Below are positions 23,262 to 34,900 of a DNA stretch of 64,000 bases, one piece after another. The notes under the pieces are model-generated. The model was not told the origin of the DNA and did no database searches. It saw nothing but the letters and a program-made list of their open reading frames with translations. Within the stretch, counting starts at the first letter, position 1, and the number at the start of each line of letters is the position of its first letter. The DNA comes from Galeopsis tetrahit (lineage: Eukaryota; Streptophyta; Magnoliopsida; Lamiales; Lamiaceae): the NCBI GenBank assembly GCA_963675135.1, contig OY776121.1, positions 67,534,265 through 67,598,264 on the forward strand, written 5' to 3'. Made by a program: the position numbers and the translations under genes.

Positions 23262-23560
23262 CCACTTTTCAATAACAACATTTACACTTTTCAATAATAA
23301 TAGTTACCACTTTTCAGTAACAAAATTTCCACTTTTCAATAATAATAATTACCACTTTTCAGTAACAAAATTTCCACTTTTCACTAATAATAGTTACCAC
23401 TTTTCAGTAACAAAATTTCCACTTTTCATTAATAATAGTTACCACTTTTCAGTAACAAAATTTACACTTTTCAATATTTATAGTTACCACTTTTCAGTAA
23501 CAAAAATTACCACTTTTCTATATCAATATCTACCATCTTTCAATAATACGAATCACACTT
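23262..23560 (+). repeat. 45-bp tandem repeat array in the Pack-MULE
   Basis: About six imperfect copies of a 45-bp unit made of two half-units that each begin CACTTTTCA; one half continues GTAACAAAATTTC and the other ATAATAATAGTTAC. Similar but less regular CACTTTTCA motifs occur in the MITE at 2446-2695. It is not a CRISPR: the spacing has no unique spacers and the host is a plant. Confidence 0.85.
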
Positions 23561-23582
23561 TTCAGTTACCACTTTTCTCCCA

Positions 23583-23726
23583 TCTTCCCCCGACTTGTCT
23601 AAGGCATTATATGCATTCGACATAGGCCAGAACGATATCACTGCTGCTTTCGCACACAACTTCACGGCTCACTAAGTCAAATCTGATATCCCTCGTCTGC
23701 TACAACAATTTTCCTATGTCATTAAG
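23583..23726 (+). pseudogene. Captured exon fragment of a GDSL esterase/lipase
   Basis: One frame of 48 codons reads SSPDLSKALYAFDIGQND and ITAAFAHNFTAH, then a TAA stop, then VKSDIPRLLQQFSYVIK. KALYxFDIGQND is the block III region of plant GDSL (ENOD8-like) esterases, and xVKxxIPxxLxQFSxVIK is its usual continuation. The fragment ends exactly where these genes have an intron, and the next bases are GT, so exon and splice donor seem to have been taken together. The TAA replaces a position often occupied by Gln (CAA). It is not a functional enzyme. Identification rests on recalled family motifs. Confidence 0.8.
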
Positions 23727-24755
23727 GTCTGTCTGATTGATTTCTTCATATAGGACTAATTGATATCTCATTTTGAAATGAACGACATTGATGCTCACCA
23801 TATCGTTGTAATTCCATCAAGAAAGTGAGTTTGGAGAAACTAAGAAAATTAAGCTGGGAGGAAACCTAGCTCGTAGCATATAGGATATCAAGCCACAAAT
23901 ATCATTAGCAAATTCTCTCATATGGAGATTTTGTCAAACAGATACAATGCAAGGCGAAACAGAGTAAAAAACACCCAACAAAATCAAAAAATAAAATCAC
24001 GCAACCATAAAGAAAACCGCAAACAATACATACAAAATCCCCAGCGATATAGTACCCAAACCACCTTCCTAAAACCGCAATTAAAAAAAAAAAAAATCAG
24101 AAACATACCTATGAATTGATACATTTGTGAAGTTAATCAAAAAATTGATTGAAACAGGAAGAAACCCTCATTCATCTACCCACTGCAGACTAGTCTCAAC
24201 AACAGTAACAAAAGCCCCAAATTTATTGACGCTTCCTTTTGATCTGATTTGCGATAACATCATTAAAATTGTGGGCAAATGAATAATTAATTCAGAGAAG
24301 AAGCTAGGATTACAGTCTATGAGACAAATTAGAGTGCACAGGCTTACCGAAAATAGACGTGAGAGAGAAAAGAAAGGGAAAAGAGAATCGAGAAGAAAGA
24401 AGAAGTAAAAAAAGAAAAAACGTGTGCACCAAAATTTGTTTGGTGCACACTGTGCATATAAGAGTTTTCCTAAAATTTAATATGTCAACAATCTCAATTA
24501 AAGAATTTTTACACCCAAAACTATATGTGTGTAATAGTAGAAAACAATTTTTACACATAGTGCACACACACTTCCCTTCTGAATTCATCTGAGTGTTTCT
24601 TTCTTGACAATACCGGTAAAGTTGGTTGTGTCTTTGGAAGCTCCGCTCCTTTCTTCGATGCATTCGAGAATTCCCCCCTCTTAACTACAACTACTCTAAC
24701 CCCATTTCCATCAACCATTCTTCTCCCTTCTCTCTCTTTTTTTCTCTCACTAAAC

Positions 24756-27244
24756 ATGTCTCATTCTCACCTTCTCCAGACTTCCTTCATTCCCGCCGCC
24801 CCTCTTTCCCTCCGCCGCCGCCCCGGAGGCCTTGCCCCCCTTCCCCGTAGAGCCCCCCTTATTCAATCGAAGATCCGTGAAATATTCATGCCGGCGCTCA
24901 GTTCTACGATGACGGAGGGAAAAATCGTTAGCTGGATCAAATCGGAGGGCGATAAGCTATCAAAGGGCGAGTCAGTTGTCGTGGTTGAGTCCGATAAGGC
25001 GGATATGGATGTGGAATCGTTTTATGATGGGTATTTGGCCGCCATTTTTGTCGATGAAGGCCTCTCTGCTGCCGTTGGATCCACCATTGCTTTACTCGCC
25101 GAGACCGAGGAAGAAATCGCGCTTGCCAAATCGCAACAAGCGTCTTCTTCTGCCCCGGCACCTGCGCCTACCAATGATGCGCCTAAGGTGCTCGACGAAA
25201 TGCCTGCCCCTGTTGCTGCTGCCCCACCTGTAAAAACTAGTGTTGGAAGCAATGTGGCTGCATTAGGGTCGGCTTTGCATCCGGCGTCTGATGGGGGGAA
25301 GAGAGTGGTGGCCTCCCCTTACGCTAAGAAATTGGCCAAGGATTTGGGGGTGGATTTGTTGGGAGTTGTTGGGAGTGGGCCAAACGGAAGGGTGGTGGCT
25401 AAGGACGTGGAGGCTGCTTTGGCTGCTGCAAAAACGAGCACCACCCTCACTTCTGGTGAGGCGGCTAAGCCGAGTGGTGTGGAGTTGGGTTCTGTGGTTC
25501 CGTTTACGACGATGCAGAATGCTGTGAGCAGGAATATGTTGGAGAGTTTGGAAGTGCCAACCTTCAGAGTGGGGTATACTATTACCACAGATGCTCTCGA
25601 TGCTTTGTACAAGAAGGTAATGGTGTTTCACTAGATTGTTTTATCATTATTTCTTGGTGCATTGCCCTGTTTTTGCCTGGTGGTTTGTTGAGTTCTTGTG
25701 CATAAGTGAGTTTTGAAGTGGGATTAGCGAACATAATTCAAGATATAAATTGAATAATTGGAACAGGTACCAGAAGATTGTTACTCTGAAATCATTGAAA
25801 AGTACTATGAATTTTGTAAAAGTTAGTGTATAGATTGCTTGATTAGTTTCAGAACAAGTGGTGGCAAACCATTTATGGTAGTTCGATTTGCATAAAGCAG
25901 ACTGAGTACTTATATAACTGAAATAAAACATGATCTTTGGCAGTTTTATAGAGGAAACATGTGAAAATAGAGGAACAAGGTACAAGGGGGGAACATCTTA
26001 CAGATTTTGGAATCTAGACATATTGGGATTTAATCTACGAGTTAATCCACCTTATTTTCTATACTTTTGCTTCAATAAGACATTATTTTACTGGCAATTT
26101 ATTGAGGAACATGTGAAATTAGAGGAACAAGATACATGGGGTGAACATCTTGCAGCTTTTGGAATTTAGAGAAAAATTGGGATTTAATTGGGCTAATCCA
26201 CCTTAGTTTGATTACCTTTGCTTCAACAAAATGCTTGTGTTCTGTTTTTGCTGTCGAGATATTGGAACAAGTTGTAATCTTTTCTAATACTTCTCAGATC
26301 AAGTCTAAGGGAGTGACTATGACAGCGTTGCTAGCCAAGGCAACCGCACTTGCTTTGGTCAAACATCCTGTAATGAATTCTAGCTGCAGAGATGGCAAGA
26401 GCTTCACATATAACAGTCATATCAACATTGCAGTAGCTGTTGCCATAGATGGTGGTTTGATTACTCCAGTACTCCAAGATGCTGACAAGGTTGACGATAC
26501 CTTAAATTTTTTAATCTTTAAGGGAGTATGATACCTTTTCTTCTTGCTTCTCACTTTAATTTGTGTTTATGTTTATATAGCTTGACATATATTCATTGTC
26601 AAGAAAGTGGAAGGAGTTAGTTGACAAGGCACGAGCAAAGCAACTCCAACCTAATGAATACACTACAGGTAACTTGGTTGTTTGATTGCTGCAATTACCC
26701 ACCTTTTTCAAGAAAAGGAACTGAAAATGGCAAAATGTAGTTTTCCTTCCTGAAACTTCGGCTTACCATGGTTGTTTTCATTGCTTCCCAGGCACTTTTA
26801 CTCTTTCTAACCTTGGAATGTTTGGTGTCGATCGCTTTGATGCCATTCTGCCACCAGGAACTGTAAGTATTTGTAAAATTACATTCAAAATAATGATTGG
26901 TTGCATGAGAATGAAGATGTGTTTGCAAGTAATCTTACTAAAATTTGGACCATATATGACATATTCAAGGGTGCAATTATGGCCGTTGGAGCTTCTCAAC
27001 CCACTCTTGTTGGTACTAAGGATGGTAGAATTGGACTGAAAACTCAGATGCAGGTACGATTATCAATCATACTCACAATACCCCCATTTACTTCATGTGC
27101 TTTCTCTTATGATTGTACTCATAATATTCTGCTTTCCAGGTAAATGTTACTGCAGATCATCGTGTAATTTATGGTGGCGATCTGGCAAAATTCTTGCAAA
27201 CTCTGGCTCAAATAATTGAAGATCCTAAAGATCTGACATTTTAG
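24756..27244 (+). CDS. EMB3003: Plastid pyruvate dehydrogenase E2 (dihydrolipoyl acetyltransferase)
   Basis: Core subunit of the chloroplast pyruvate dehydrogenase complex, which makes acetyl-CoA for fatty-acid synthesis. Exons: 24756-25616, 26298-26489, 26581-26668, 26792-26862, 26970-27053 and 27140-27244; 466 residues, all GT-AG, frame continuous. Order: transit peptide (about 1-37, Pro/Arg-rich), a single lipoyl domain with lipoyl-lysine K81 in ESDKADMDVESF, a Pro/Ala linker, the E1/E3-binding domain at about 184-221 (ASPYAKKLAKDLGV ... GRVVAKDVEAAL), and the acyltransferase domain ending with the catalytic DHRVIYGGD (H439). The C terminus IIEDPKDLTF and SLSRKWKELVDKARAKQLQP match Arabidopsis EMB3003/LTA3 rather than LTA2, by recall. 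Exon 2 ends at a weak donor (AAG|GTTGAC). Confidence 0.95.
25937..26235 (+). repeat. Tandem duplication in PDH E2 intron 1
   Basis: Two copies of about 145 bp, roughly 25937-26075 and 26090-26235. They share TTTTATAGAGGAA-like starts, ACATGTGAAA, AGAGGAACAAG, GAACATCTT, TTGGGATTTAAT and TAATCCACCTTA. It is intronic and does not touch the splice sites. Confidence 0.75.
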
Positions 27245-28159
27245 AGTCATCTCATCATGGGTGATTGAAGCTTTTTTCCGCATATTAGTCCGATGTCCTT
27301 TTTACGAGAAGAACTAAGAAGCCAGCATCCTCGGTCAAGTACGCAATTTTCAAGACCCTTATTAAGAGCAATTTTTATTTTTTATAATTTAGTTTTTCAA
27401 GTTCTAAGTGTTACATAAGTACTCTCCTAGATATCTTAGTTCAGAAGTCTTTGTATTGTTTGAACAGCGACACCTGTTGGTTTGGTCTTGAGGCTATCAA
27501 GTTCTAAATTCAGTTAATGAATTTTGTTCTGCTTCATATGCAGTTGCTGTTTCATGAAACTAAGTTCAGATCTTTGTTTCCATCTCCTTTTCATGGCTGT
27601 GTTTGTGTATGTAGTGAGAGACCTTTAACGTGCATTTTGTGAAATAAAAAATGGAATGTGTTAATCAACAAGGATATGAAGAACACTAAAAAGATCATAT
27701 TACGTATTCTTGCACATTCATCCCATTGGTGAAAATCTCTTCAAATTCTTTTCTTTGCTAATTTCATGTAGCTAATTGACAAATAATCCGGTCAGACTTC
27801 AACCAACCAATATTTTCCCAGATATTTCACACATGTTTCATTGATTAACACACATATTATGCTGATCCATTTCAAATAAAGAACTGATTCTTGCTGTAAT
27901 CTTGATCTTTTCTATCTGTGTGATAGGAGTATTATTTAGCTAGTCATAAGAGACCTCTACTGTAATTCACATTTTTCAGATTTAATGTGAAAAATCAGGT
28001 GAGACCTTCCTGTATAACCCCATGTAACATTTAAATAAAACCAGGCCAGGGGAGGACAAGTATTCCATTGATTTGTGGCCTCTCGTCTTGCTACAGAGCT
28101 TTCTAACTGTCACACAATTTTGGGGCTAATAGGGTAGCGAGACATGATTCCTCTAGTCG
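27245..28159. other. PDH E2 3' UTR and spacer
   Basis: No gene. The first few hundred bases probably form the E2 3' UTR. I saw no mobile-element ends. Confidence 0.45.
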
Positions 28160-28345
28160 TGGTCCAAGGACAGAGCAGCCCTTCAAGATTCTTCTAACAT
28201 AGTTGTGGCAAAAGATGGCTCAGTAAATTACAACTACATCAGTGATGCACTCAAGGCTGTTCCAAGGTGTAGCTATGAAAGTTTGTCATTCATGTGAAGA
28301 ATCAAGAAAATGTGAAAGTCTAGACGAATGGAATGAATGAGGCCA
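28160..28345 (+). pseudogene. Pectin methylesterase remnant
   Basis: From 28169 one frame reads DRAALQDSS then NIVVAKDGSVNYNYISDALKAVPR, closely matching the start of the plant pectinesterase catalytic domain (usual form: DRxLLQ then VVAKDGSGNYxTIxxALxAVP). The frame stops soon after, near 28300, and only vague similarity (KNQENVKV-like) continues to about 28345. The catalytic Gln/Asp/Arg region is absent and no intact pro-region was found. A short dead fragment; the right-hand limit is approximate. Confidence 0.75.
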
Positions 28346-29274
28346 TAGTTTGTAGCCATATGAGGGTCTATACCTTCAGTAAGTTGTTCATGATTCTATC
28401 AATCTAACATATTCTCGTGGACAAAATCTATTGACACTAGTTGTATGGTGCAACTGATGAAAAGTATTAGTTGTTTCACTAATCCGACCATCAGAATGCC
28501 TTTTTGGTGTTAGCAAACAGAATACTCCACACAACTCTGTTGATGGAAAATTAGATGCAGGGCTTGATCGAGCCTCGTGGATGGATGAAATGGGACAAGA
28601 CGCAAGGTGCAGCAAACACCATTAATACAACAACAATGGCTAAGGTGCAATATCTACTCATAGAGTTAATTGGGAATTAAGGAGTAAGAGTTAACCTTAC
28701 TTATACGGAAGCTACCTCTCTCATCAATGGCTACCTACGCCTACAACCTACAACTTTGAGAGCTAAACAAAAGTCAAATACAAAAATAAGATACATACTC
28801 CATTATTTCAGATTGTGTTTTGCAATATTTATTAGCTTCATGATGCTAAATTGACAACGGATTGAAATTCATGAGTACATGTATAATTGAAAGAACCACT
28901 AAAAAGGTTAAAAAAAAAAAAAAAGCATAACTAAAATATCAACACTCAATTTTCGAAACAAAGAAACATTAATACATGGATACAAAGACAAATTAATATG
29001 CAACTGAAATTTCAACTCTGAAGTTAACAAATTAATAGCATATGTGGTGATTATTCACATGATTCACAAGACATTAATGTAAAATTTGGTAACAACCATA
29101 ATTACATAGTCACTAAATTTGGACTTAGGTAGGGCCAATCAGGCCTTGACAAAATCAAATTATTAGTGTTACAAGTTGAAGCTGTTGAACTAAAACTTTT
29201 ACACATGATCAATCAACCACCATATCTTCCCAACTATCCCACCTCTTTATTACAAAGGCCAGCAAAACAAAACC
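28346..29274. other. Spacer upstream of the small gene at 29275
   Basis: No supported gene. An A-homopolymer lies near 28912-28924. The last few hundred bases are the likely promoter and leader of the gene at 29275. Confidence 0.4.
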
Positions 29275-29781
29275 ATGGCTACTTTGGAAGAAGACTTCAC
29301 CTTCCCCGCCACAACCACCAATCCACCACCGCGTTTCATCGACTCACCGCCCCTCTGGCGGTGCTCCACCACCCCTTCTCCCACCTCCCACCACACTAAA
29401 TTACCGGAAAATTCAAAAGGCAAGGAAGTCGACGAGGAAGAAAAGTACGTCTTAAAGTCGTTTCAAGAATTCAAAGCCAAGAGTATTAATAAGAGAGGCA
29501 TCATCTCTCATGAAGATGATGGTGATGAAGAAGAGAAAATGGATGTGTTGTGGCAAGATTTGAACGATGAATTTTCGAGAAAAAGTGGGAAAATAACACA
29601 AAATGGTGACGTTTCTTCACCACCGGGCAAAGAAGTGCAGATGAATTGTGTTAAAGCCTTGAAGTTGTCGACAAAAAATGGACAAATGATTTCGGGTAAT
29701 TTTTTAGTATTGATCAAAGCCTTGAAGAAGGTGTTTCTCTTGCATAATTCTCATCGAACCATCAAGAAACGATCATGGTAA
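29275..29781 (+). CDS. Small intronless plant protein of unknown function
   Basis: 168 residues from ATG at 29275 to TAA, with no intron signals. The N-terminal 45 residues are rich in Pro, Thr and Ser and contain PPPRFIDSPPLWRC. An acidic/basic middle (GKEVDEEEKYVLKSFQEFKAK) precedes EEEKMDVLWQDLNDEFSRK, which resembles the LWxDxNxE motif of a family of small uncharacterised plant proteins I recall only loosely. A basic, hydrophobic C-terminal segment (LVLIKALKKVFLLHNSHRTIKKRSW) follows and could form an amphipathic helix. There is no convincing signal peptide. The coding frame is richer in G and C than the flanks, supporting a real gene. Function unknown. Confidence 0.75.
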   Translation: MATLEEDFTFPATTTNPPPRFIDSPPLWRCSTTPSPTSHHTKLPENSKGKEVDEEEKYVLKSFQEFKAKSINKRGIISHEDDGDEEEKMDVLWQDLNDEFSRKSGKITQNGDVSSPPGKEVQMNCVKALKLSTKNGQMISGNFLVLIKALKKVFLLHNSHRTIKKRSW

Positions 29782-30992
29782 TCTTATGTACTAATCTTTA
29801 TGAGTTTGAGATTGAGTTTGGTTTGATACTTTGATCATTCCAAACATCACATTTTCTTTTGTAAAAGAAGAGGGTGATTTTTTTTATTTTTTTTTCTACT
29901 TTAAAAAGAATTGAGTGAATTATGATCCGGTATATATTATACCAAGGATGGGTATGGTTGATTTGAAAAACACAATTATGTATGACAATTAGGATCTTTT
30001 TCTAAGTTAGGTGTTTTACTATGTGTTTTAGTGTTTTAAAGTATTACTCATTCTATCCCACAATGGTTTACAATAGATTTTTGACACATAAACTAATAAA
30101 ATGTGTAATGGAAAGATTGTTAATTTTGTAAACTTTTATGATAAAGTTAAAAGAAAATGATTTAATTTAGTGTAAACGTACTGATACGTGAATATTGTGA
30201 ATGTAAAACTTATGGAGAAGTTAATTTTTTTTAGGTGGACATACAATTAACATGCGAATAAGATAAATGTGTAAATAATGGTTGAATTGAAGGATTATAT
30301 GTTTTCAAGTTCTAGATTGCCTATATTTTGTTTATGTTACTCATTATTTTTAGAACTTGCTTTTCATTTTAAATTGTATGATTTTTTTATTTTCTTTTAT
30401 AGTTGTGCACATACCCTGTTTATAGTATGCAATTCTGAAAATTCTTTTTTTAGTACTATTTATTTATTTTATGTAAGAAAAAAGACATTTAAAATATTCT
30501 ATAATGTTGGTTGAATGGTTGTTTTCATGGGGCTGATTCTATTTTGTCTTTTGAATATCGTAGCTCTTACCTATCAAATTAATTAAATTAAATGCAATTA
30601 ACATAAGCTGCCTGTAACGGCAGTGCCAAAGGAGTTGTTCATCTTTGCAAATCATTATTTATTGAATGTTATTAATGAGAGTGGTTGGTTTTGGTTTATT
30701 GCAAGTGAAATTTCTTTTTCATCAAATAGGGAAATTACGTCATATTTCATGATTAAATATTTTGAGACATAATTCATAAATATATATAATAGGAATGAAT
30801 AATGATTAGATGCTCGACTGTGACATTTCACGCACTATATAGGAGTATTTTAGAATATGCGTAAGCTCTAGCCTACAACATATTTTCATTCTCTACTACA
30901 ACATTGCAATTAGAATGAATTGGCAATGAATCAGAAATCTTGATAGAAATATGGTAATAGTATTAGTTGCTTTATATAATGATTTAACTTTA
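29782..30992. other. AT-rich spacer downstream of the small gene
   Basis: 3' UTR of the small gene, then low-complexity AT-rich DNA. No gene or paired repeat was recognised. Confidence 0.45.
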
Positions 30993-30994
30993 TA

Positions 30995-31256
30995 CTCCCT
31001 CCGTCCACGAAAAGTAGTCCCATTTGACACATATTCTTTGTCCACGAAAAGTAGTCACATACACTTTATGGAAACTATCACCCTTCAACTATCACTTAAT
31101 TACTCAATTTGCCATCAACTTTATTCCTAAACAATCACTTTATTCACAATGGACCCCACAATACCCTATAATACCCTTACTTTATCTACTTTATCTACAA
31201 TTTTCTTAAAACTTGTGCCCCATCCCCATGTCCCTACTTTTCATGGATGGAGGGAG
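30995..31256. mobile_element. Stowaway-like MITE
   Basis: 262 bp with CTCCCTCCGTCC-type terminal inverted repeats (left CTCCCTCCGTCCACGAAAAG, right CTTTTCATGGATGGAGGGAG) and TA duplications at 30993-30994 and 31257-31258. Tc1/mariner superfamily. Confidence 0.93.
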
Positions 31257-31287
31257 TATCAATTAATTTGTTAAATTATAGTTTTTT

Positions 31288-31359
31288 TTTTTAGTTTTTT
31301 AAATCAATTTTTAAAATCCCAAGTTTTTAGTTTTTTAAATCAATTTTTAAAATCCCAAG
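31288..31359 (+). repeat. Perfect 36-bp tandem duplication
   Basis: Two identical adjacent 36-bp units (31288-31323 and 31324-31359), each starting TTTTTAGTTTTTTAAATC and ending AAAATCCCAAG. Recent replication slippage is likely because the copies are identical. Confidence 0.9.
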
Positions 31360-31951
31360 TAAAACTGGTATAGAGTATTAAAATCAAACAGATAACACCC
31401 AAAAAGTAAACATAGCCTTGGTATTTCTGAAAAAAAGTGAACCAAATTCTCAAAAATGTTACTCACGCTCCAAGTGTCTTCATACACAATAAATATCAAA
31501 TACGAAAAAACATCAGAGTAAATTTATGTATTGAATTAAAAAAAAAAAAAAACACGATTAAATAACCATTGCACTATATTTGAATAAAAAACTGACGATT
31601 AAATAACCATTAAAAGTTTATCAATTTATAAGATGTCAAGAATACAAGTTATATCACAATGAATATTGGTACAAAAGATAATGTAGCTGAGGTGCTTCAT
31701 TCTGGCATTATACACTCAAGTGAATGAATGGAATTGAGGCTCTACCAACCCTTTCGTCTATATTTTTCGTTCTATCTTTCAAGCAAAACTGACCTTTTGC
31801 TTGCTCGTATTGTGTCACAATGGAAGCGAACGCCCCTTCACCATTCATCATAGCAAGTTGCAAATTCCACCACTTGACAAATTATGCATATAACACATAT
31901 GGTAGAAAGAAACGAACTAGTTTCTCAGATGAAGACGAGCATCGAAAAAAA

Positions 31952-34900
31952 CTACTCTGTTTCCTGTTGGGGAACAGTCCTCTTCTCCTCAGATCTGTGA
32001 CGGTACAATTTAGCAATCTTTCGCCTCTCACAGTCCTTACACATAGATAATATGGGTTCAGAAAACGAAAAACGGAGGTTAAAAACATTTTGATATTCTA
32101 ATTCAGGGTAAGTATACAAATATGCACCTTGAACATATTGAGATAAAAGGATTTCTCGGGATTTGTCCTTCTCAGTTTATGATATGTATATGCAAAACTC
32201 AGCTGGTCACGAGGAGTAAACCGATCAACCTCGTTAAACCAAAGGCAAGAAAACAAGTTTGACATTGGCGTATGAGCCCTGACTATGAAAGAACCCTCAG
32301 GAACATCTGCCAAAAGATTAACATGTCATATACAGTACAAAAGATTGTTGAAACCAAATGATTTGTAAAGATGATTGGAGAAAAACGTACTGCTGGGTAG
32401 AAGTTTGTTGGGGTCTGATGCATTAAATCTTTTCATCCCATCTGCTTGATAGAATGCAAATTGTTCATCTATAACGCTATGGTTGTATTTATTGAGCCTC
32501 TTATTTTGGGCAACTTCTTCCCACAAGCAATGGCGATCATAGTGATTAGAAATAGCATATTCATGGCCTTTTCTCCACAGGAAATATTCCAAGATCAGCA
32601 ATGGATCAAGTTGGAGACGAAGTTTGCTATCCAACCATATCGAGTACCTGAAGTTATATGCAAATGGAAATGTGTACAATAAAACTGTACCACAGTAGAC
32701 AAATTGAAATGACTACCAAAATAACACATACTTCCTCTGTTCCTTATTAAGTGTCCTATTTGGCTCAAAATTTTTTGTTCCTAACTATTTGTCCATTTAG
32801 ACATTTTTATCCCATTTATTCCCAATTTACCCCATCCATATATCTCAAAGAAATTTTCAATTAAGGAAGTCTTTTATTATTTAGCTCTCATATCTTTCCT
32901 ACTATATCATAATTAATTTATTCTTTCCTATTTTTCAATTGATTAGGGGTAAAATGGTCAAAAATAGTCTAAAATGGGAGTATCTTATTTTTTCTGCAAA
33001 CACTAAGGACACCTAATAAGGAACGGAGGGAGTACAATGCAAGCATAATCATGCAATCTATGTTGAAAAGATTTTAGCTGTGCTTGTATTGTGTACCTGG
33101 CTGAAGAAAAAAGTCGGTGTGCCAAAAATTTTGGTACCTTCCCCACTCTCCGCATATCGGTGTAGGGAAGATTTTTCACCACCACAATCTTCCATAATCC
33201 AATAAATCCCATCGTGTCAGGCATTTGACCTTCCGATGAGATAGTTTGTAAGGTCACTTGATCCATGAACATGACAAAGCACACATTTTTCTTTGAATAG
33301 CGAGAAACCTAAAGTTTGAAAAAGAAGTGAGAACAAAGTAAGATTAGCAGTCTAGTCAATATTCGTCTCTTGGAACAACAGTAATGAGATCCCAAAAATA
33401 ACTTGACCCAACCAGTCACAGAGTGCCGACATTAATCACCACCACTGCACTTATGATCTGAGCTGATCATGGCAAAACTCAAGAGTCAAAACCAATTACA
33501 GTTTTCAACTTATATTCTTCTTGATTAACTCCTACAACAACAATCCCCTCCCACATTAAGGGCATGTTTGATTTGGGATTTTGAGGATTTTGAAATATGA
33601 TTTTCAAAATCTAGATAAATTTTAATGGTGTGTTGTTTTGGGATTTAAATAGGGTAGGATTTAACCATGTCAAATAGATGTTTAAGAGTGTGTGATGTTG
33701 TATTATTATATTATTGTTTGTTGTAGTTATTATGAGTGATTATAGTGTAATTTAGTGTGTTTTATTGGAAATTGTAAAAGTGAGTATAAAAGGTGTGAAA
33801 GTGATGGAGTAAAATTAGAATGATAATAAAAATGGAATTTGTAGGGTTTATAGGTATTTGTAGAGGTGGATTATTAGGTTTTAAAATCCGGAAGTAAGAC
33901 CGGATTCAGATTTCTAAATCCCAAATCCAGTTTTCTAATCCCAAGCCAAGCAAGCATACCCTAAGAAATCTATGCAATTACGAACTTTTGCATTTATGAA
34001 GTGATAAGGTATACAAAAGAAAATTTTGTTAGCTACAATCGGGACACAGGACAAGAACCAATACTGACATATTTTCTAGCCATTTAGGAAGATGGTAAAA
34101 GAGAACCATCCTTCGAGTTATTGAATGACGAGGAATACAAGGGGAAAAAGGCTTTCCATTGTTGGAATTACTAAATTACTGATGCAATTACAGTATTTTG
34201 TCCCAAAATTTCTAATGCAGCTACTTACCTATTACCTTTAATTTTGGTATATCCAGTTTAATTTTATACATGCAAACAAGATGGAAGAGTTCAAATGCAT
34301 TAAGTACTAAAGGGTAGAAAGTGGGTACATCGAATCGTACCGCTTTACCAATTGGGGATCTCAAGCGATCAGAATTACCAAAGATGCAAGACATAACAGC
34401 AATGTGGCAACTGCTAATGTATTTTGCATCATCTTCAGCTAAGTCAAATCCTGTACTTGGTGATCCTTTTGGACCTTTCACAAATCCACAGTTTATTTTC
34501 TGATCATGGGCAATGAAAGATTCTTCCCTTTCTGTGAGACTCTGGTGTCCAGCGAATCTGGGTTCCCATTTTTCATCTTCAGGCTCTTCTCTCTCCGAAT
34601 ATTGCAAGGAAAATCTTGCAAGTTTTCCACTTTCTAAAGGCTCCACAAGTAATGCAGAGGAATTTGCAAATTTCATCACACAAGTACCTAAAATTGCTAA
34701 GTATCAGATTACTATCTAAACCAGAGACGGAACATGATGAAGAGGGAAAAAAATGAACTATATTTATTGCTATACTAATGTGCACCATTTATAAGTTTTA
34801 TTTTGTTTATATAATAACGAAAAGGAAAAGTAGGCATTACCTAAATCAGGCAATCAGCCATCTCTTATATTAAGCACGTAGTATTCACGAAACATATTAG

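Larger units (their letters stand above)
23089..24470. mobile_element. Pack-MULE with 9-bp duplication and a captured GDSL lipase exon
   Basis: 1,382 bp flanked by a perfect 9-bp duplication TAAAATTTA at 23080-23088 and 24471-24479. The ends are inverted repeats of at least 27 bp that share the core TGCACAGTGTGCA. Inside are a tRNA-like box B motif (GGTTCGAAT near 23230), a 45-bp tandem array at 23262-23560 and an exon fragment of a GDSL esterase/lipase at 23583-23726. Near the right end GTGCACC and GGTGCAC form a small hairpin. No transposase is present. It ends about 285 bp upstream of the E2 start codon. Confidence 0.87.

Noticed and set aside
23262..23560. CRISPR-like array
   Set aside because: Regular repeats, but adjacent half-units are all related and there are no unique spacers. 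It lies inside a MULE in a plant genome.
28388..28615. 75-codon minus-strand ORF after the pectinesterase relic
   Set aside because: No recognisable domain, no splice or promoter support, and length within chance expectation.
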